A stretch of 64,000 nucleotides of DNA from Pycnopodia helianthoides (Eukaryota > Echinodermata > Asteroidea > Forcipulatida > Asteriidae). A program made the position numbers and the translations under genes. The notes beneath the pieces were generated by a model that saw only the letters and a list, made by a program, of their open reading frames with translations, was not told where the DNA came from and made no database searches. Below, piece by piece: positions 13,701-23,045 of this stretch. Location of the stretch: positions 18,168,416 to 18,232,415 of the forward strand of contig CM063249.1 in assembly GCA_032158295.1 (NCBI GenBank), in the 5' to 3' direction. The stretch's first letter is position 1. Each line of letters opens with the position of its first letter.

Positions 13701-16700
13701 TCACTTGTTCTCTTTCACTCAACGCTATTCTCAGCTCTTGCACACTTCTACACTCCACTTTGTCACATTGTCTATATCCAGCACTAGGGTGACCTCTGCC
13801 ATGACTTGTACCCCAAGACAGACCGTCTGTAACTGTGTTAGGTAAACCTCCCTGAGGTGGCACAAATAAATTATGAAGCAGTTCATTCAGCTCCATCAAC
13901 CTGTTTTTTCTTGTCTGCAACATGAGACTTTTTAAAATTTTGTGAGCATTTTCCCTTAATAGTGGTCTGCTGGCCAAGTGCAATTTAAAACACATGAGGA
14001 CCAGTCAAAACCTCTGTCCAAGTTGGTTTGTTCTGTGTTGAAAAAAACATCCCTATTCAAAGCTAGTGAAACGACAAGCTAGAGGACTAGTGAATTAACA
14101 AGCTAGCGAATAAGTTAGGAGCAACCCGTGCCATCTGACTGATGTTTATAACTGACTATTTGTATGAATCTGACTGATGTTTATAACTGACTATTCTATT
14201 GGTTTTGTAGGAATCTGACTGATGTTTATAACTGACTATTCTATTGGTTTTGTAGGAATCTGACTGATGTTTATAACTGACTATTCTATGGTTTTGTAGG
14301 AATCTGACTGATGTTTATAACTGACTATTGTATTGGTTTTGTATGAATCTGACTGATGTTTATAACTGACTATTTGTATGAATCTAACTGATGTTTATAA
14401 ATGACTATTGTATTGGTTTTGTAGAATCTGACTGATGTTTATAACTGACTATTCTATTGGTTTTGTAGGAATCTGACTGATGTTTATAACTGACTATTCT
14501 ATTGGTTTTGTATGAATCTGACTGATGTTTATAACTGACTATTCTATTGGTTTTGTATGAATCTGACTGATGTTTATAACTGACTATTATGGTTTATGAA
14601 TCTGAAATGATGTTTATAACTGACTATTCTATTGGTTTTGTATGGAATCTAACTGATGTTTATAACTGACTATTCTATTGGTCTTGTATGAATCTAAACT
14701 GATGTTTATAACTGACTATTCTATTGGTTTGTAGGAATCTGCCTGTCGTTTATAACTGACTATTCTATTGGTTTTTTTGAATCTAACTGATGTTTATAAC
14801 TGACTATTCTATTGGTTTTGTTGAATCTAACTGATGTTTATAACTGACTATTCTATTGGTTTTGTTGAATCTAACTGATGTTTATAACTGACTATTCTAT
14901 TGGTTTTGTAGGAATCTGCATGATGAACCAATCTGGGATTAGTCAGGATGTTGTTTTTTATTGTTTCCCATATTTTACTTTAAAAAAAATGTGCGGTTTA
15001 AACTCATGGGAGAAAGACATAGCTGGATTGTGCCTTAAAGTTCCATTAGTAGAAGGTCACTGCACTGTTCAAAAACACAGCGTTAGCGTTAACTTTTGAT
15101 CAAGCAAAATTTATTACCTAGGGTATTAACCACAAATTTTAATTTTTTTTTTTTTTTAATTGGTTAATTATACTCGTTAACTTTACCAGACTGATTACTG
15201 AAGGTACTAACTGTAAAGTAAGATTTGTATTCCTAAACGGTTAATACTAGTTAACTTGTTGCCAGACTAATTACCAGAGGTGCTAACTGTAAATTAGGAC
15301 TTGTATTGTAGGACTAGTTTATGATTTGTTTTCACTTAAATGGTTTGTACTAGTTAACTTGTTGCCAGACTAATTACCAGAGGTGCTAACTGTAAATTAT
15401 GACTTGTATAGTTAGGACTAGTTAATGATTTGTTTTTACTTAAATGGTTTGTACTAGTTAACTTGTTACCAGACTACTTACCAAAGTTGCTAACTGTAAA
15501 TTAGGACTTGTACTGTAGGACTAGTTAGTTTTCACTCAAATGGTTAACACCAGTTAACTTGTTACCCAAGGTGCTAACGTTAAATGAGGACTTGTATTGT
15601 AGGACTAGATAAAGATTTGTATCAAGTTGAACATTTGTTCATTCCAGTAACCAACTGGCTCATTTTTTTTTTACGCCACAGGAAAAGTTCTTGGGGAAAC
15701 CGTCTTGTTCTTCGGCTGTCGCAATCGCAACCACGATTACATCTACGAGAACGAGATCAACGGCTATCTGGCCGACAAGACGCTGGCATCGGTCTTTGTG
15801 GCCTATTCCAGGGAGTCTGGGGAGAAGGAGTACGTACAACACCTCATGTCCAAGGAGAAGGAGAGAATCTGGAAGCTGCTGGAGCAGGGCGGACACATCT
15901 ACGTGTGTGGGTGAGTACCTGATCCTGGCTGGGGGAGATACCTTGTCAAAAAATGCCCCGGGATATCTGCTGGAAAAGTTGCACCCCGATAGACCGTGTG
16001 TGTGTCCTGTGAAACAGGGCTCACCCTTAAAGGTATTATACAGGATTGGTAGAGCTGACAAAATAGTCACAGACAGTGTTCATGTTTTGTGTGATTCAAT
16101 ATATGCATGAACAAACAAACCTGCGAAAGTTTGAGCTCAATTGGTCATCGAGGTCACAAGAAAATAGTGAAAAGAGACCTTATTTGTTTTCTGTTTTTTC
16201 AAACATCGAGTTTTTATCACGCGTGATAAAAACTATTGTCTGACTCATTTCTCAGAAACAATCGCATTTTAGGCAGAAATATTTTGAGGAACCCTTTCCA
16301 CCATTACTTACTTTAAATCATGTAAGTTATGTGTGAATCTGTGAACATTTGTGTTTTTGATCTTACCAATAGTGTACAGGGCCTTTAACACTAACCCGCC
16401 GTACATTGTCAAGTTAATTGCTGTGGGCTAGTATAACAGCTGTGAGCTAGTAAACACCACTTCTCAACTTGCCCTGTGGGCTCACACCAACAAAAAACAG
16501 TGCAACCTACTTCTTTGAAGGAACCTACTTGGGAAAGGGGATAGAGCAGGGGATGGAGCCCCTACCCCGCTCTGAACCCCTGCCCCCCTTCCCTCATTGC
16601 TCACCCAAATGACATTTTAACAAAATTCTTGTAGACTCATTTTTAATGGAACAATCTTCTAATAATGAATAGAAGTGGTTATATTTATTTTAAAATGCGA

Positions 16701-17412
16701 ATAAAATCGAATTTGAAAAAACCACATCTTTCGTGCATAGGCCTACCCTGTAAATTTATACAGACTGTTCCGAAAATACATAAGTGTTCGGTTTGCAGTG
16801 AATGAACTAACTGATTATGTAACTATAATACTAGATATTTACTTTCCATCTTGTTTTGTACAAGGCATCCCAGCCTACAAGCTTTTGCTTTCATGGGTTT
16901 GCCTCCGTACAGTTTCAGTCTGTTAACTAACCAAGTTGTTTATTTGAATTACGTATGGAACTGAATGTTGATGATAGATTGATAGTTTGATTGGTTGATT
17001 GATTGATTGATTGATTGATAGAATTTTAATAAATATAAAAGTATTTATGTATGTTTTGCAGTTCTTGCAAACAGTTTCTCTTGGTAAAGTGTGAAGCCCC
17101 CTCCAATTATAACTCTATCCCAACCTCCCCCCCCCTCAAAAAAAGATGAAAGTGTATAGTTACATCAGGGTTAAAAGCAAAACATTGAGTTGCCACCAAT
17201 TATCTTTCTAGAACAGGATTTGATTTGACCTGACCTCAACTTTTACCCATCTTCCCCCCCTCTACAGAGATGCTCGGAACATGGCGCCGGACGTTCAGAA
17301 GGTCATCCGAACGATAATCAGCGAGCAGGGAGGCAAGACCCAGCAAGAGGCAGACGACTACATCAAGAAGTTACAGTCCAAAGGACGGTACGCCTGTGAC
17401 GTCTGGAGTTAA
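1666..17412 (+). CDS. POR: NADPH-cytochrome P450 reductase, 12 exons, 5' end outside window
   Basis: This diflavin enzyme of the ER surface passes electrons from NADPH through FAD and FMN to cytochrome P450s, heme oxygenase and squalene epoxidase. Twelve spliced exons give about 600 residues collinear with vertebrate POR (about 680). In order: FMN motifs [27 protein letters not shown] and [21 protein letters not shown] motifs RYYSISSSP and GVATSWL; NADPH motifs [29 protein letters not shown] and [14 protein letters not shown]; and the C-terminus CDVWS, whose Trp stacks on the flavin in the known enzyme. The Ser, Cys and Asp of the hydride-transfer triad are all present. All exon junctions are GT-AG and keep frame, with no stop. 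The first exon here begins just after the region that follows the membrane anchor, so the anchor exon(s) are further left. The lack of heme and oxygenase domains excludes nitric oxide synthase; the DVWS end and P450-reductase-specific linker favour POR over methionine synthase reductase. Confidence 0.96.
1845..2215 (+). repeat. tRNA-derived SINE, variant body
   Basis: Head GTGTCGTGGCCGAGCGGTCTA and B-box GGGTTCGAATCCC, then a body with GGATACC-type and CCCAGGAGTAGG segments, also seen in reverse at 47020-47355. Lies just after the first POR exon. Confidence 0.75.
2764..2900 (+). repeat. Dispersed repeat GCCTGGAATTTCAT family
   Basis: Related copies at 40215-40425 (reverse) and 55184-55347. 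Shared words include GCCTGGAATTTCAT, GAGAGGGCAAGGCCATTT and TTGGAAA.TCTTAAAGTCTAT. Confidence 0.6.
2937..3310 (+). repeat. Dispersed repeat, near-identical to 42029-42402
   Basis: Both copies start GGCCTTGCGCTTA and end GGGCTAGTGTTAAGGGCGAG and share most positions over about 370 bases, so they are recent copies. A reverse fragment lies at 16388-16530. No coding capacity. Confidence 0.75.
3311..4046. other. POR intron, AT-rich, no recognised feature
   Basis: Poly(A)/poly(T) runs and short dispersed fragments only (for example ACTGGCCTCAGGTCTGCAGG near 3950). No supported gene. Confidence 0.5.
4047..4196 (+). CDS. POR: POR exon: FMN isoalloxazine loop 1
   Basis: Fifty codons, phase 0 at both ends, acceptor TCGTAG and donor GTGAGT. 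It encodes [20 protein letters not shown] and [17 protein letters not shown]; the [12 protein letters not shown] loop with its Tyr packs on FMN in known structures. Confidence 0.95.
4692..4816 (+). CDS. POR: POR exon: FMN isoalloxazine loop 2
   Basis: Acceptor TTTACAG, donor GTAAGG, leaving two bases of a split Asn codon. It encodes [20 protein letters not shown] and ends GLGDDDG, the acidic patch that contacts redox partners in POR. Confidence 0.95.
4845..5125 (+). repeat. POR: G-rich minisatellite in POR intron
   Basis: Degenerate units of about 15 and 30 bases built on GGGTTTGGGCAGGGTCAGGAA. It begins about 30 bases after a POR donor. Runs of GGG at close spacing on the non-template strand could form G-quadruplexes. 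Open frames over it (glycine/valine repeats) are repeat artefacts. Confidence 0.75.
5350..5697 (-). repeat. tRNA-derived SINE, reverse orientation
   Basis: Reverse complement of the class II tRNA head is at 5620-5695 (CGGGACTCGAACCCACACT, CTGCTCGGCCACGACACG). The body follows to the left. Confidence 0.75.
5785..5874 (+). CDS. POR: POR exon: end of FMN domain
   Basis: Acceptor TTGCAG, donor GTAGTA. It encodes [20 protein letters not shown] followed by GVQATGDES, matching the last helix of the FMN domain. A SINE copy lies about 90 bases upstream. Confidence 0.94.
5880..7360 (+). repeat. POR intron with non-LTR retrotransposon 3' end debris
   Basis: T-rich sequence ending in AATAAATCAATAAATC-type A-rich tails near 7320-7350, typical of LINE 3' ends. 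A 75-base unit (CTTGACTGTCCTTGATGTAT to TTGTTGGC) is duplicated in tandem at about 6597-6755; the first copy carries AATAAA. No reverse transcriptase reading frame survives. Confidence 0.4.
7676..7774 (+). CDS. POR: POR exon: linker into FAD domain
   Basis: Acceptor CCACAG, donor GTGAGT. It encodes [20 protein letters not shown] then [12 protein letters not shown]. This linker and first strand is one of the less conserved parts of the family. Confidence 0.93.
7862..8244. mobile_element. TTAA-flanked MITE, family 2, copy a
   Basis: Starts TTAAAGGCAAAGTATACC and ends CGTATACCTTCCCTTTAA. The related copy at 56214-56499 shares TTGGTTTTTGG, TAAATGTAGATATA and AATAGGAATACACAATCTGA. Confidence 0.75.
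8591..8707 (+). CDS. POR: POR exon: FAD domain, first strands
   Basis: A long T tract and TTTCCAG acceptor, donor GTCAGC. It encodes [20 protein letters not shown] and the segment [13 protein letters not shown], aligned with PFDAKNPF and LELDISDSKIR of vertebrate POR. Confidence 0.95.
8708..9719. other. POR intron, no recognised gene
   Basis: Mixed sequence with a self-complementary part at about 9075-9150: GCGCATGC occurs on both sides of the CTAGTAGACTGT / ACAGTCTACTA pair, forming a stem. No conserved coding sequence. Confidence 0.45.
9720..9838 (+). CDS. POR: POR exon: FAD/connecting domain
   Basis: Acceptor TTTCTAG, donor GTAAGA. It encodes [20 protein letters not shown] and [16 protein letters not shown]. 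The GDHVAVFP strand is diagnostic of the diflavin reductase family. Confidence 0.95.
9985..10275. repeat. Degenerate fold-back repeat related to 57121-57346
   Basis: Shares CTCCTGAAGAC, GCATACTGATC and CATGCACATG...CACAAACCT with the hairpin at 57121-57346. Weaker self-complementarity. Confidence 0.5.
10320..10830 (+). repeat. Probable LINE 3' untranslated debris
   Basis: T-rich stretch with TTTGTTTTTCTTCTATGGTC, then a segment ending GGGGCGCAATATAAATCC, a tail type shared with SINE/LINE ends. No frame. Confidence 0.3.
10903..11084 (+). CDS. POR: POR exon: connecting domain
   Basis: Encodes [20 protein letters not shown], then [16 protein letters not shown] and a leucine run [12 protein letters not shown]. 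Donor is AAAG/GTAAAG. The last four exon bases and the donor are copied in a tandem duplication 162 bases downstream (see findings). Confidence 0.95.
11081..11403 (+). repeat. POR: Tandem duplication of POR exon end, donor and intron start
   Basis: Two units of about 162 bases (11081-11242 and 11243-11403), nearly identical. Each starts AAAGGTAAAGTTGAGGGCGC, so the last four exon bases and the splice donor are copied. Confidence 0.85.
11441..11798 (+). repeat. Second tandem duplication in the same POR intron
   Basis: Two units of about 179 bases, both starting TCTTGTGTGAAGTGGGCGTG and ending near TTATTATTTGTCTT, about 95% alike by eye. Confidence 0.8.
12069..12218 (+). CDS. POR: POR exon: FAD binding RYYS
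   Basis: Fifty codons, phase 0 at both ends; donor GTAAGG. It encodes [20 protein letters not shown] then SISSSPK. The RxYS motif binds the FAD pyrophosphate and its Ser is part of the catalytic triad in the known enzyme. Confidence 0.96.
12290..12425 (+). repeat. 19-bp minisatellite
   Basis: Seven copies of ACTTCAACATACTTTTTCA in tandem within a POR intron. The open frame over it is a repeat artefact. Confidence 0.9.
12590..13075 (+). repeat. LINE/SINE-like 3' tail with (ATT)n
   Basis: Ends GTGCCCTATAAATGTACA followed by (TTA)n, the tail form seen at SINE ends in the window. Body not recognised. Confidence 0.4.
13193..13460 (+). CDS. POR: POR exon: FAD and NADPH binding
   Basis: The largest POR exon. 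It encodes [15 protein letters not shown] (FAD GxxT/S loop), [15 protein letters not shown] and [16 protein letters not shown] (NADPH pyrophosphate loop). The exon is GC-rich compared with its flanks. Acceptor CAAACAG, donor GTACGG. Confidence 0.96.
14131..14920 (+). repeat. POR: 45-bp minisatellite, about 18 copies
   Basis: Unit: AATCTGACTGATGTTTATAA then CTGACTATTCTATTGGTTTTGTAGG, with variants. Many units end in TTGGTTTTGTAGG, which looks like a 3' splice site, in the intron before the POR exon at 15682. Confidence 0.9.
15168..15615 (+). repeat. About 105-110-bp tandem repeat, 4 or more copies
   Basis: Repeated words: ACTAGTTAACTTGTTGCCAG, GGTGCTAACTGTAAATTA and GACTTGTATTGTAGGACTAG. It ends about 65 bases before a POR exon. 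Confidence 0.8.
15682..15910 (+). CDS. POR: POR exon: NADPH ribose/phosphate binding
   Basis: Encodes [39 protein letters not shown] and HIYVCG. The SRE...K.Y residues bind the 2'-phosphate of NADPH. Acceptor GCCACAG, donor GTGAGT. A minisatellite ends less than 100 bases upstream. Confidence 0.96.
16027..16388. mobile_element. TTAA-flanked MITE, family 1, copy b
   Basis: TTAAAGGTATTATACAGG to TAGTGTACAGGGCCTTTAA. Over most of its length it matches 782-1123 closely (CATGAACAAACAAACCT, AGCTCAATTGGTCATCGAGG). Confidence 0.75.
16540..17267. other. Last POR intron, unique part
   Basis: AT-rich sequence with a (TTGA)n microsatellite at about 16989-17020 and C-rich runs near 17125. No supported gene or mobile element. 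Confidence 0.5.
17268..17412 (+). CDS. POR: POR terminal exon and stop
   Basis: Encodes [33 protein letters not shown] and CDVWS followed by TAA at 17410-17412. The Asp-Val-Trp-Ser end is the hallmark of POR; the Trp shields the FAD ring. Acceptor CTCTACAG. Confidence 0.96.
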
Positions 17413-18515
17413 AAAGAAGAAAGAAAAAAAAAAATTCCTCCAGACCCTGAGTGTCTCCTTGTAGTCAGGGCTGGCTCATACTTCCCGCTAAAACATTTTC
17501 TGGAGGGTGAAACTTGGTCATGTTTTGACGCCATTGTGTCGCCATGTTCATGATGTTTTGACTGACATTTGCATTTTTACCGGGAAGTGAGAGCCAAATC
17601 GTAACCCATAAAGCCCCCGTTGGTAAACAGCGGAAGAGTTGCTTGAGTCACTTTGGGGGAAGGACTGAGTCCTTCACTGCTGAATTAAAACCATGCTTTG
17701 GACAGCAATGCCAGTTATCACAAGGTTTGTTCTGTGGAATGACCCAGGTTGTTGAACAAGCAGAGAATTGGGGTGAAGATGTGTACCTGGACTCACTCTG
17801 TGTAAAGATTATTGTTTGGTGTGCACTGAAAAAGGGCAGGCACTAAAAGGTAGGGTCCAGCACCAGGCTTTTTGTTGTGACTTGTTAATAAAAAAAAGTA
17901 ATAAACCAACCAGGTATGACTGTAGCCAGGCCCGCACCTTCTCGCGGCTGCTCCATGAGACAGTCTTATCCCCAGACCCCAACCTCTGATGAGTACCTGT
18001 GTTCTGGTATTAACCAAGTCTTCTCCAGGCTACTCACAGCAAAAATTACTATCATGTCACATACATTTCACCAATTTCTCTCTAAAGATGGGCGTCAGTT
18101 TCCCCAAAAACTATTTATAGATTTTTCCATTTTTTATAAACAAAAATGCTGGTTGGCATGAACGGCTGAAGACATTCAATCGTGTGACATATGATGTAAT
18201 AATGTTAGAAACTGTGGCTATTTGTTTTTGGTTTGCATTTATGGCTTCCCATAGTTTTCCAACCTTGGTTGGCAAAATTTTGGGCTGTTGTGACGTTGCA
18301 ATGGAAAGGTCTGTAGATGTGATGAATTTGAGGCTGACTGGGGTATAGTCTGGTTCCTTGTAATCCTATCACTGGATGATTATAAAATAGGGATCAACTT
18401 TGTGCTGGTCAAAAAATCTTTAGCCTTCTGTCAGCCTTAGTTGGTTTTAATTGGTGTAAATTTGAATGGCCGTTTTAAACTTGTATATATACCAATAAAA
18501 TTTTGAATAATTCTT
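17413..18515 (+). other. POR: POR 3' UTR (inferred extent)
   Basis: The stretch after the stop has no coding potential and no clear dispersed repeat. It runs to the first good poly(A) signal, AATAAA at 18494-18499, giving a 3' UTR of about 1.1 kb. The exact cleavage site is inferred. Confidence 0.55.
18494..18499 (+). promoter_or_regulatory. POR: Poly(A) signal AATAAA for POR
   Basis: Canonical hexamer in the sequence ACCAATAAAATTTTG, about 1.08 kb after the POR stop and on the POR strand. Function is inferred from position. Confidence 0.55.
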
Positions 18516-20819
18516 GGATTGAGTTGCAGTTTTAGGGGTGGAAAAGTATTTACTACAATAATGCTATCAAATTACCCACAACACTAATAAGTAAATTTTG
18601 CTACCGAAAACAGAAAGTACACATATTTTTTCATGAAAAAAAAAAGCTGATTTTTAAAGTTTTTTTTGAGAAGGGCAGATTTGTTGCCAACCCAGTTATA
18701 CATTTTGAGAACTCAAGACCACCCATTCAAAATGGTGGTCAGTGTCTGTTAACAAAAGAAAGGTCTATACGTGTAGTGTGTGTAACAGTAAAAGACTGGG
18801 ATTGGGGACCAGACCAGTCAGTCAGTATCAATTTCAGGGGGGGGGGGTTGTGACAGTAATGTTACTTACTTGAGGGTTAAGTTTGCCTCCAGTTCCATCC
18901 TGTTACTAATTTGTGTAGAGACTACATCAATATCGAAGTGCCTCAAGAAGTCTTTGTTTTCCTACTTTTGTTTAAACTTTAGAATATGTTTGTAATTTAC
19001 AAATTGAGTCTTTTCAAGCTAAATTCAAAATCTACCGACTTTTAATCGAGACAATAATATGGCAGGACAAGAATTTGCTAAAAAAGCATTCAGGAAAAAA
19101 GAGAGGAAAAACTCATAAGAAAATCAATTCAGGATCAACCGGCCCAAGTGCCAAAAAGCTGCTTAGCACACAAGTTTTGCTAAGCCAAGAAAAAAACTGC
19201 GTACTCAAACCTTTGCAGTCTTTGCACTTTGTCAGAAAAGAATCAACAATTGTTCAATTGAAAAGGACACTTTTTAAGTCTGACTTTGCACTAATTAAAA
19301 TTAATTCTTGAATCATTATCTTAAATCCAACAGTAATATTTTGTACGAGTTAATAATAATTGTACATGAAGTATTAGATGAAGTTTGTGTAGATAACGTG
19401 AGAATTTTTTTTACAGTATTTTACTTCACCGTTGCTTAATATCTTAAAGTTGCTATCAGATCACATTTTCCCTCCTGACAAAGTCAATGTATCAAATGCT
19501 TACCTCTGACCAGCCCTTAAACTTCTCCGCATAAATAACGAGCTATGTAAACTTTCATAGGTACCAAATGTAGAGGTGTACTGCACCCTTTGACTACTTG
19601 CGATTTCGGTATTTAGAACTCTGTGCTTTAAATTTGTCACGGCTTTCACAAAATAACAGGCGAACAAGTTTAGTCTATGTTTTTGTTTACATCTTGATAC
19701 ATTCATTCATCGCTTTGAACATTTTCACCGTGTTTCGGACTCTGAATGCAGTCAGTTCTGTACTCTAGTTATGACCGGCCAGTCAGATTCGCAGTTTTGT
19801 GGTTAGGAATTCTGATTCTTCATTCCATACATAGTGCTGGCATCAGGCCAAATACCTGTGAGGTGACTTACATGTATGCGTTTTCACAACGTGTGCATCC
19901 CTGTATGCATTATTTTTATTATTTCTTTTTTTTTTACAATGCACACTTCAGCCAAAACATGTCTGTACGTTTTGGCAAAATGCAGAATAAAATCAGGAAT
20001 AAGCGAGTCATGAAAACAGTTGCGAGAATAACGGATGTTGACAGTTGTCAGATTTCCTGAGATTCCCAGAACACAATGAGGACACAATAGGAAGAGGGGT
20101 GGGGGGAGGGGGTGGGGGGGCTGGGTTACACCATGCGCACATCAAGCACCAAACTGCAAGTTGGTAACATTTTGAAAATAGTGACAAATTATTTCAGGAA
20201 AAGTGTGTTAAGGCTGCCTCTTTAATGGTTGAACAAAAAAAAAAAAAACTTATAATTTCATTTTCCTAAGTTTCATGTTATCCTGCAATGCCAAAAAAAA
20301 TGTATAATGACAATAATAAAAAAAAATATGTAGACAATTAACTCTGTAGTTTTAATTAGGAAATCAGGTAATCAAGTTAGTTTTATGATTTTTAATATTT
20401 TTTAATTTATGAGTGAATCAGAAAAGCCAAATAAGTTAGAATCAAAATAAATCTTACATTGGCGGAATAAGAATTTCCATTGGGTGAATGAACACCATCA
20501 GATACATATCTTGCTGGCCTTGAACTTTGCATTCTAAAACAGACTGTGCAAGTCTCGCGCATATCGAAAACCAGAAAACGGCTGGAACGGAGACTATATT
20601 TTTCTATCAAATCAAACCTTGTATATTTGGTTTGCGGAAACACCATGTGTATAACTATCTACTGTGTAGTAGTTATGCTGTGTAGAATCAACTCTTCCTT
20701 TTAAGTTATATTTATACAAAATTTTTGAAAAATAAGTATACACATAGCAAGTTGTTGTTAATAAAAAGTTTAAATTTTTACACAATACAAATCATTTGTT
20801 CAAATTAACATTGAAACCA
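18516..20819. other. Intergenic, no recognised gene
   Basis: AT-rich DNA between POR and the convergent minus-strand gene. It has homopolymer runs (G at about 18837, A at 20235) and a G-rich stretch at 20100-20120. The short open frames have no family features. Confidence 0.5.
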
Positions 20820-21170
20820 AATCTTAACTTGAGACAAGGATGCTTATTTTTAGAAACCCAGGTTGCCAATCACACCCAAATTTGTGCGTCCATCACATAG
20901 GTTAAGTTTAGTCAGTTGGGCAAAGATCAAAATTGTTATGCAAGTAACCGGAAACCGAGGTCAAGTTTTATTCTCTGGTTTCCTTTGTTGTTTTGTTGAA
21001 GTGATTTTACTTTCATATTGATCACCACTTAGTACTACATTCCCAACGACATATACAATTGTCATGGCCATAAACTTTGTTGAACTAAAATAATTGACAA
21101 AACAAAATCCTGTCCACGTGAAACTCCATAAAGTTGGGACCAAATACGCGCAAGACTTACACTGTTTATT
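20820..21170 (+). repeat. Dispersed repeat (copies at 46165-46640 and 54520-55075)
   Basis: Shared words: GAGGTCAAGTTTTATTCT, CTAAAATAATTGAC, AAACTCCATA..GTTGGGACCA and CGCGAGACTTGCACA. The copy near 54520 is reversed. No coding capacity. Confidence 0.65.
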
Positions 21171-21384
21171 GGGGGTAAAAGTTTGTGTTTATGTGTGTGT
21201 GTTTTTTGCTGCTGTTGTTATTTTTGCCAAGTTTTCTGATAGAAATTAGGATTGAGCGATGAGTTTGGTGTCCACTTTCGAAAAAGCTGTTAACTGGAAA
21301 AATAACGCTGAGTAAAAGTATTTACAGGGAACCAGTCGTAGCAGTGTTAGCTAAGAAAAAGGGAATGTTAAACCCTCCTATTCT

Positions 21385-21490
21385 TGCGAGTTGACCAACC
21401 ATTTGGAACTATTCAACTGAACGCGTTGTGTGTGTTGGCACAACTGTGTACATGTACATGACAGAACCAAACTGTACAGACCATTATCAT
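21385..21490 (+). repeat. Dispersed repeat TTGACCAACCATTTG family
   Basis: Related copies at 29310-29450 (same strand) and 39785-39935 (reverse). Shared: GTTGACCAACCATTTG, ATTCAACTG, GTTGTGT and GGCACAACTGTG. Confidence 0.6.
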
Positions 21491-21494
21491 CATA

Positions 21495-21828
21495 ATTATA
21501 ATAAGTAGTTCTTATATAGTGCGTTTTACATTAACGTATCAATGCGCTTTACATTAGTGCCCTGGTCATTGGGCCAATATCATTCCTGTAATCTTTCTCA
21601 GCTCCCTGGGGAGTATACAGCCCTTGGCTGCCGTGGCGCTCTGAAGGCTTTTTCAAACACAATATCATCCTCTACCCTCGCAGGTATACCCCTGGGTGAC
21701 GAGAAGCAATTATATTAAAGCTCCTTGCTCAAGGACGCAAGTGTCAAGACCGGGATTTGATCCCACACCCCGATGAACTTGAACTTGAATCCGATGCTCT
21801 AAACCACTCGGCCATGACACCCCATTAT
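21495..21828 (-). repeat. tRNA-derived SINE, reverse, diverged
   Basis: Reverse tail TTCTTATATAGTGCG at the left and reverse tRNA head CGGGATTTGATCCCACACC...CCACTCGGCCATGACACC at the right. Confidence 0.7.
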
Positions 21829-21829
21829 G

Positions 21830-22837
21830 CTGCCACAATCTCGGTCATGTTCCCTGTATCCAATAGCAGTTAATCAGTGCTAATATTCTTTGTATAAAAT
21901 GCGGACTCAGACTATTTCTCCTTCCAGCCTTGGTTTTGGATACATTGATTTGAATGGGAGAAAAAACCAAGATGGCCGCATCATGATAAAGGTCTATACA
22001 GATGCAAAGATGTATTCAGCACATGGTGTCATAGTGTTCTTCCTTGGTTTATCTTTGATTCAATAACCACAATGGAGGATAGTGAATGATCAGCAAGGCT
22101 CGAATTTGGGGGAGAGGTCCACAAGACCACAGTGCTTGTCGGTAAAAACTTTTACTAGACCATAACTTTGATTACAAGACCAGAATCAAAATGGGTGTTG
22201 GGGGGGGGGGGATAAAAAGACTCAAAAAAGAGAGTAAATTTAATACTTTAAGCAGGCTTGTGACAATTTATAGAGGCTTGATAAAGATCAACTTGAACAA
22301 ACTTCTCAAACTAAGTTGACTATTTAACCTTGTTTATTTGTTTTGAGTTATTATTTGATCATAAGTGTGAAAGTTTCCTCCCTTTAATTTTGTTGAATTT
22401 CGATCAGAAAAACTAGACGACCTCCTTCGATTTTTGACCTAGTTTTTTGTCCCCTCACCATTGGTGGCGCCTTGCATGGTTCCCAGCAAAGACCATTAAA
22501 AACCCAACGTGGAATCAACACTGAAGTACCACCAGTGACTCAGAAAACCAGCATAAAACCAGTCCGTCTGTCTTTTTAAAAATCTTTATGAAACAATTTG
22601 TATTGAGTTTTACTCAATTATATGTTATCATTACGCTCTTGTTTACATTTCTATAATATTGGTTTTGTTTGCCTTGATCTTTAAGCAAACATCTTGCTAG
22701 CCTGGTGGACGAATCAAGAAAAGGTCCCGAATTTAAAAAAAACAAAAACAAGACTGCTTGTCTTGTTTGGTCATGAGTTTTGTAGTCCGACGCTAAAATC
22801 ACTGGCTCTGTGCTGCAGCCCTGTATAAATATCTGAG
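21830..22837. other. Intergenic, no recognised gene
   Basis: Mostly unique sequence with a short copy of a dispersed repeat (ACTAGACCATAACTTTGATT near 22150, related to 3600). Nothing coding is supported. Confidence 0.4.
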
Positions 22838-23045
22838 CATGGGCCCAATTTTAAAGAGCTGCTTTAGCACAAAAAGTAGCTAAGCATAACAAAATTATGA
22901 TATAGATTACCAGCATAAGCTTCCCGTCCGAAATACCATGTCACATGTACCATTTGTGACTGGTATCCCGCTCATTTCTGCTAAGCAAAAAAAAATTGTT
23001 AAGCAATACTTTCTGTTTGGTTAGCTCTATGACAATGGACCCTGA
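22838..23045. repeat. Fold-back repeat, GGGCCCAATTT family
   Basis: Starts TGGGCCCAATTTTAAAGAGC and contains ACCATTTGTGACTGGTATCC and CTGCTAAGCA; relatives at 25675-25872, 58945-59115, 60128-60245 and 63790-63965. Confidence 0.65.

Noticed and set aside
14131..15615. CRISPR-like array
   Set aside because: Units are contiguous minisatellites without distinct spacers, inside a eukaryotic intron.
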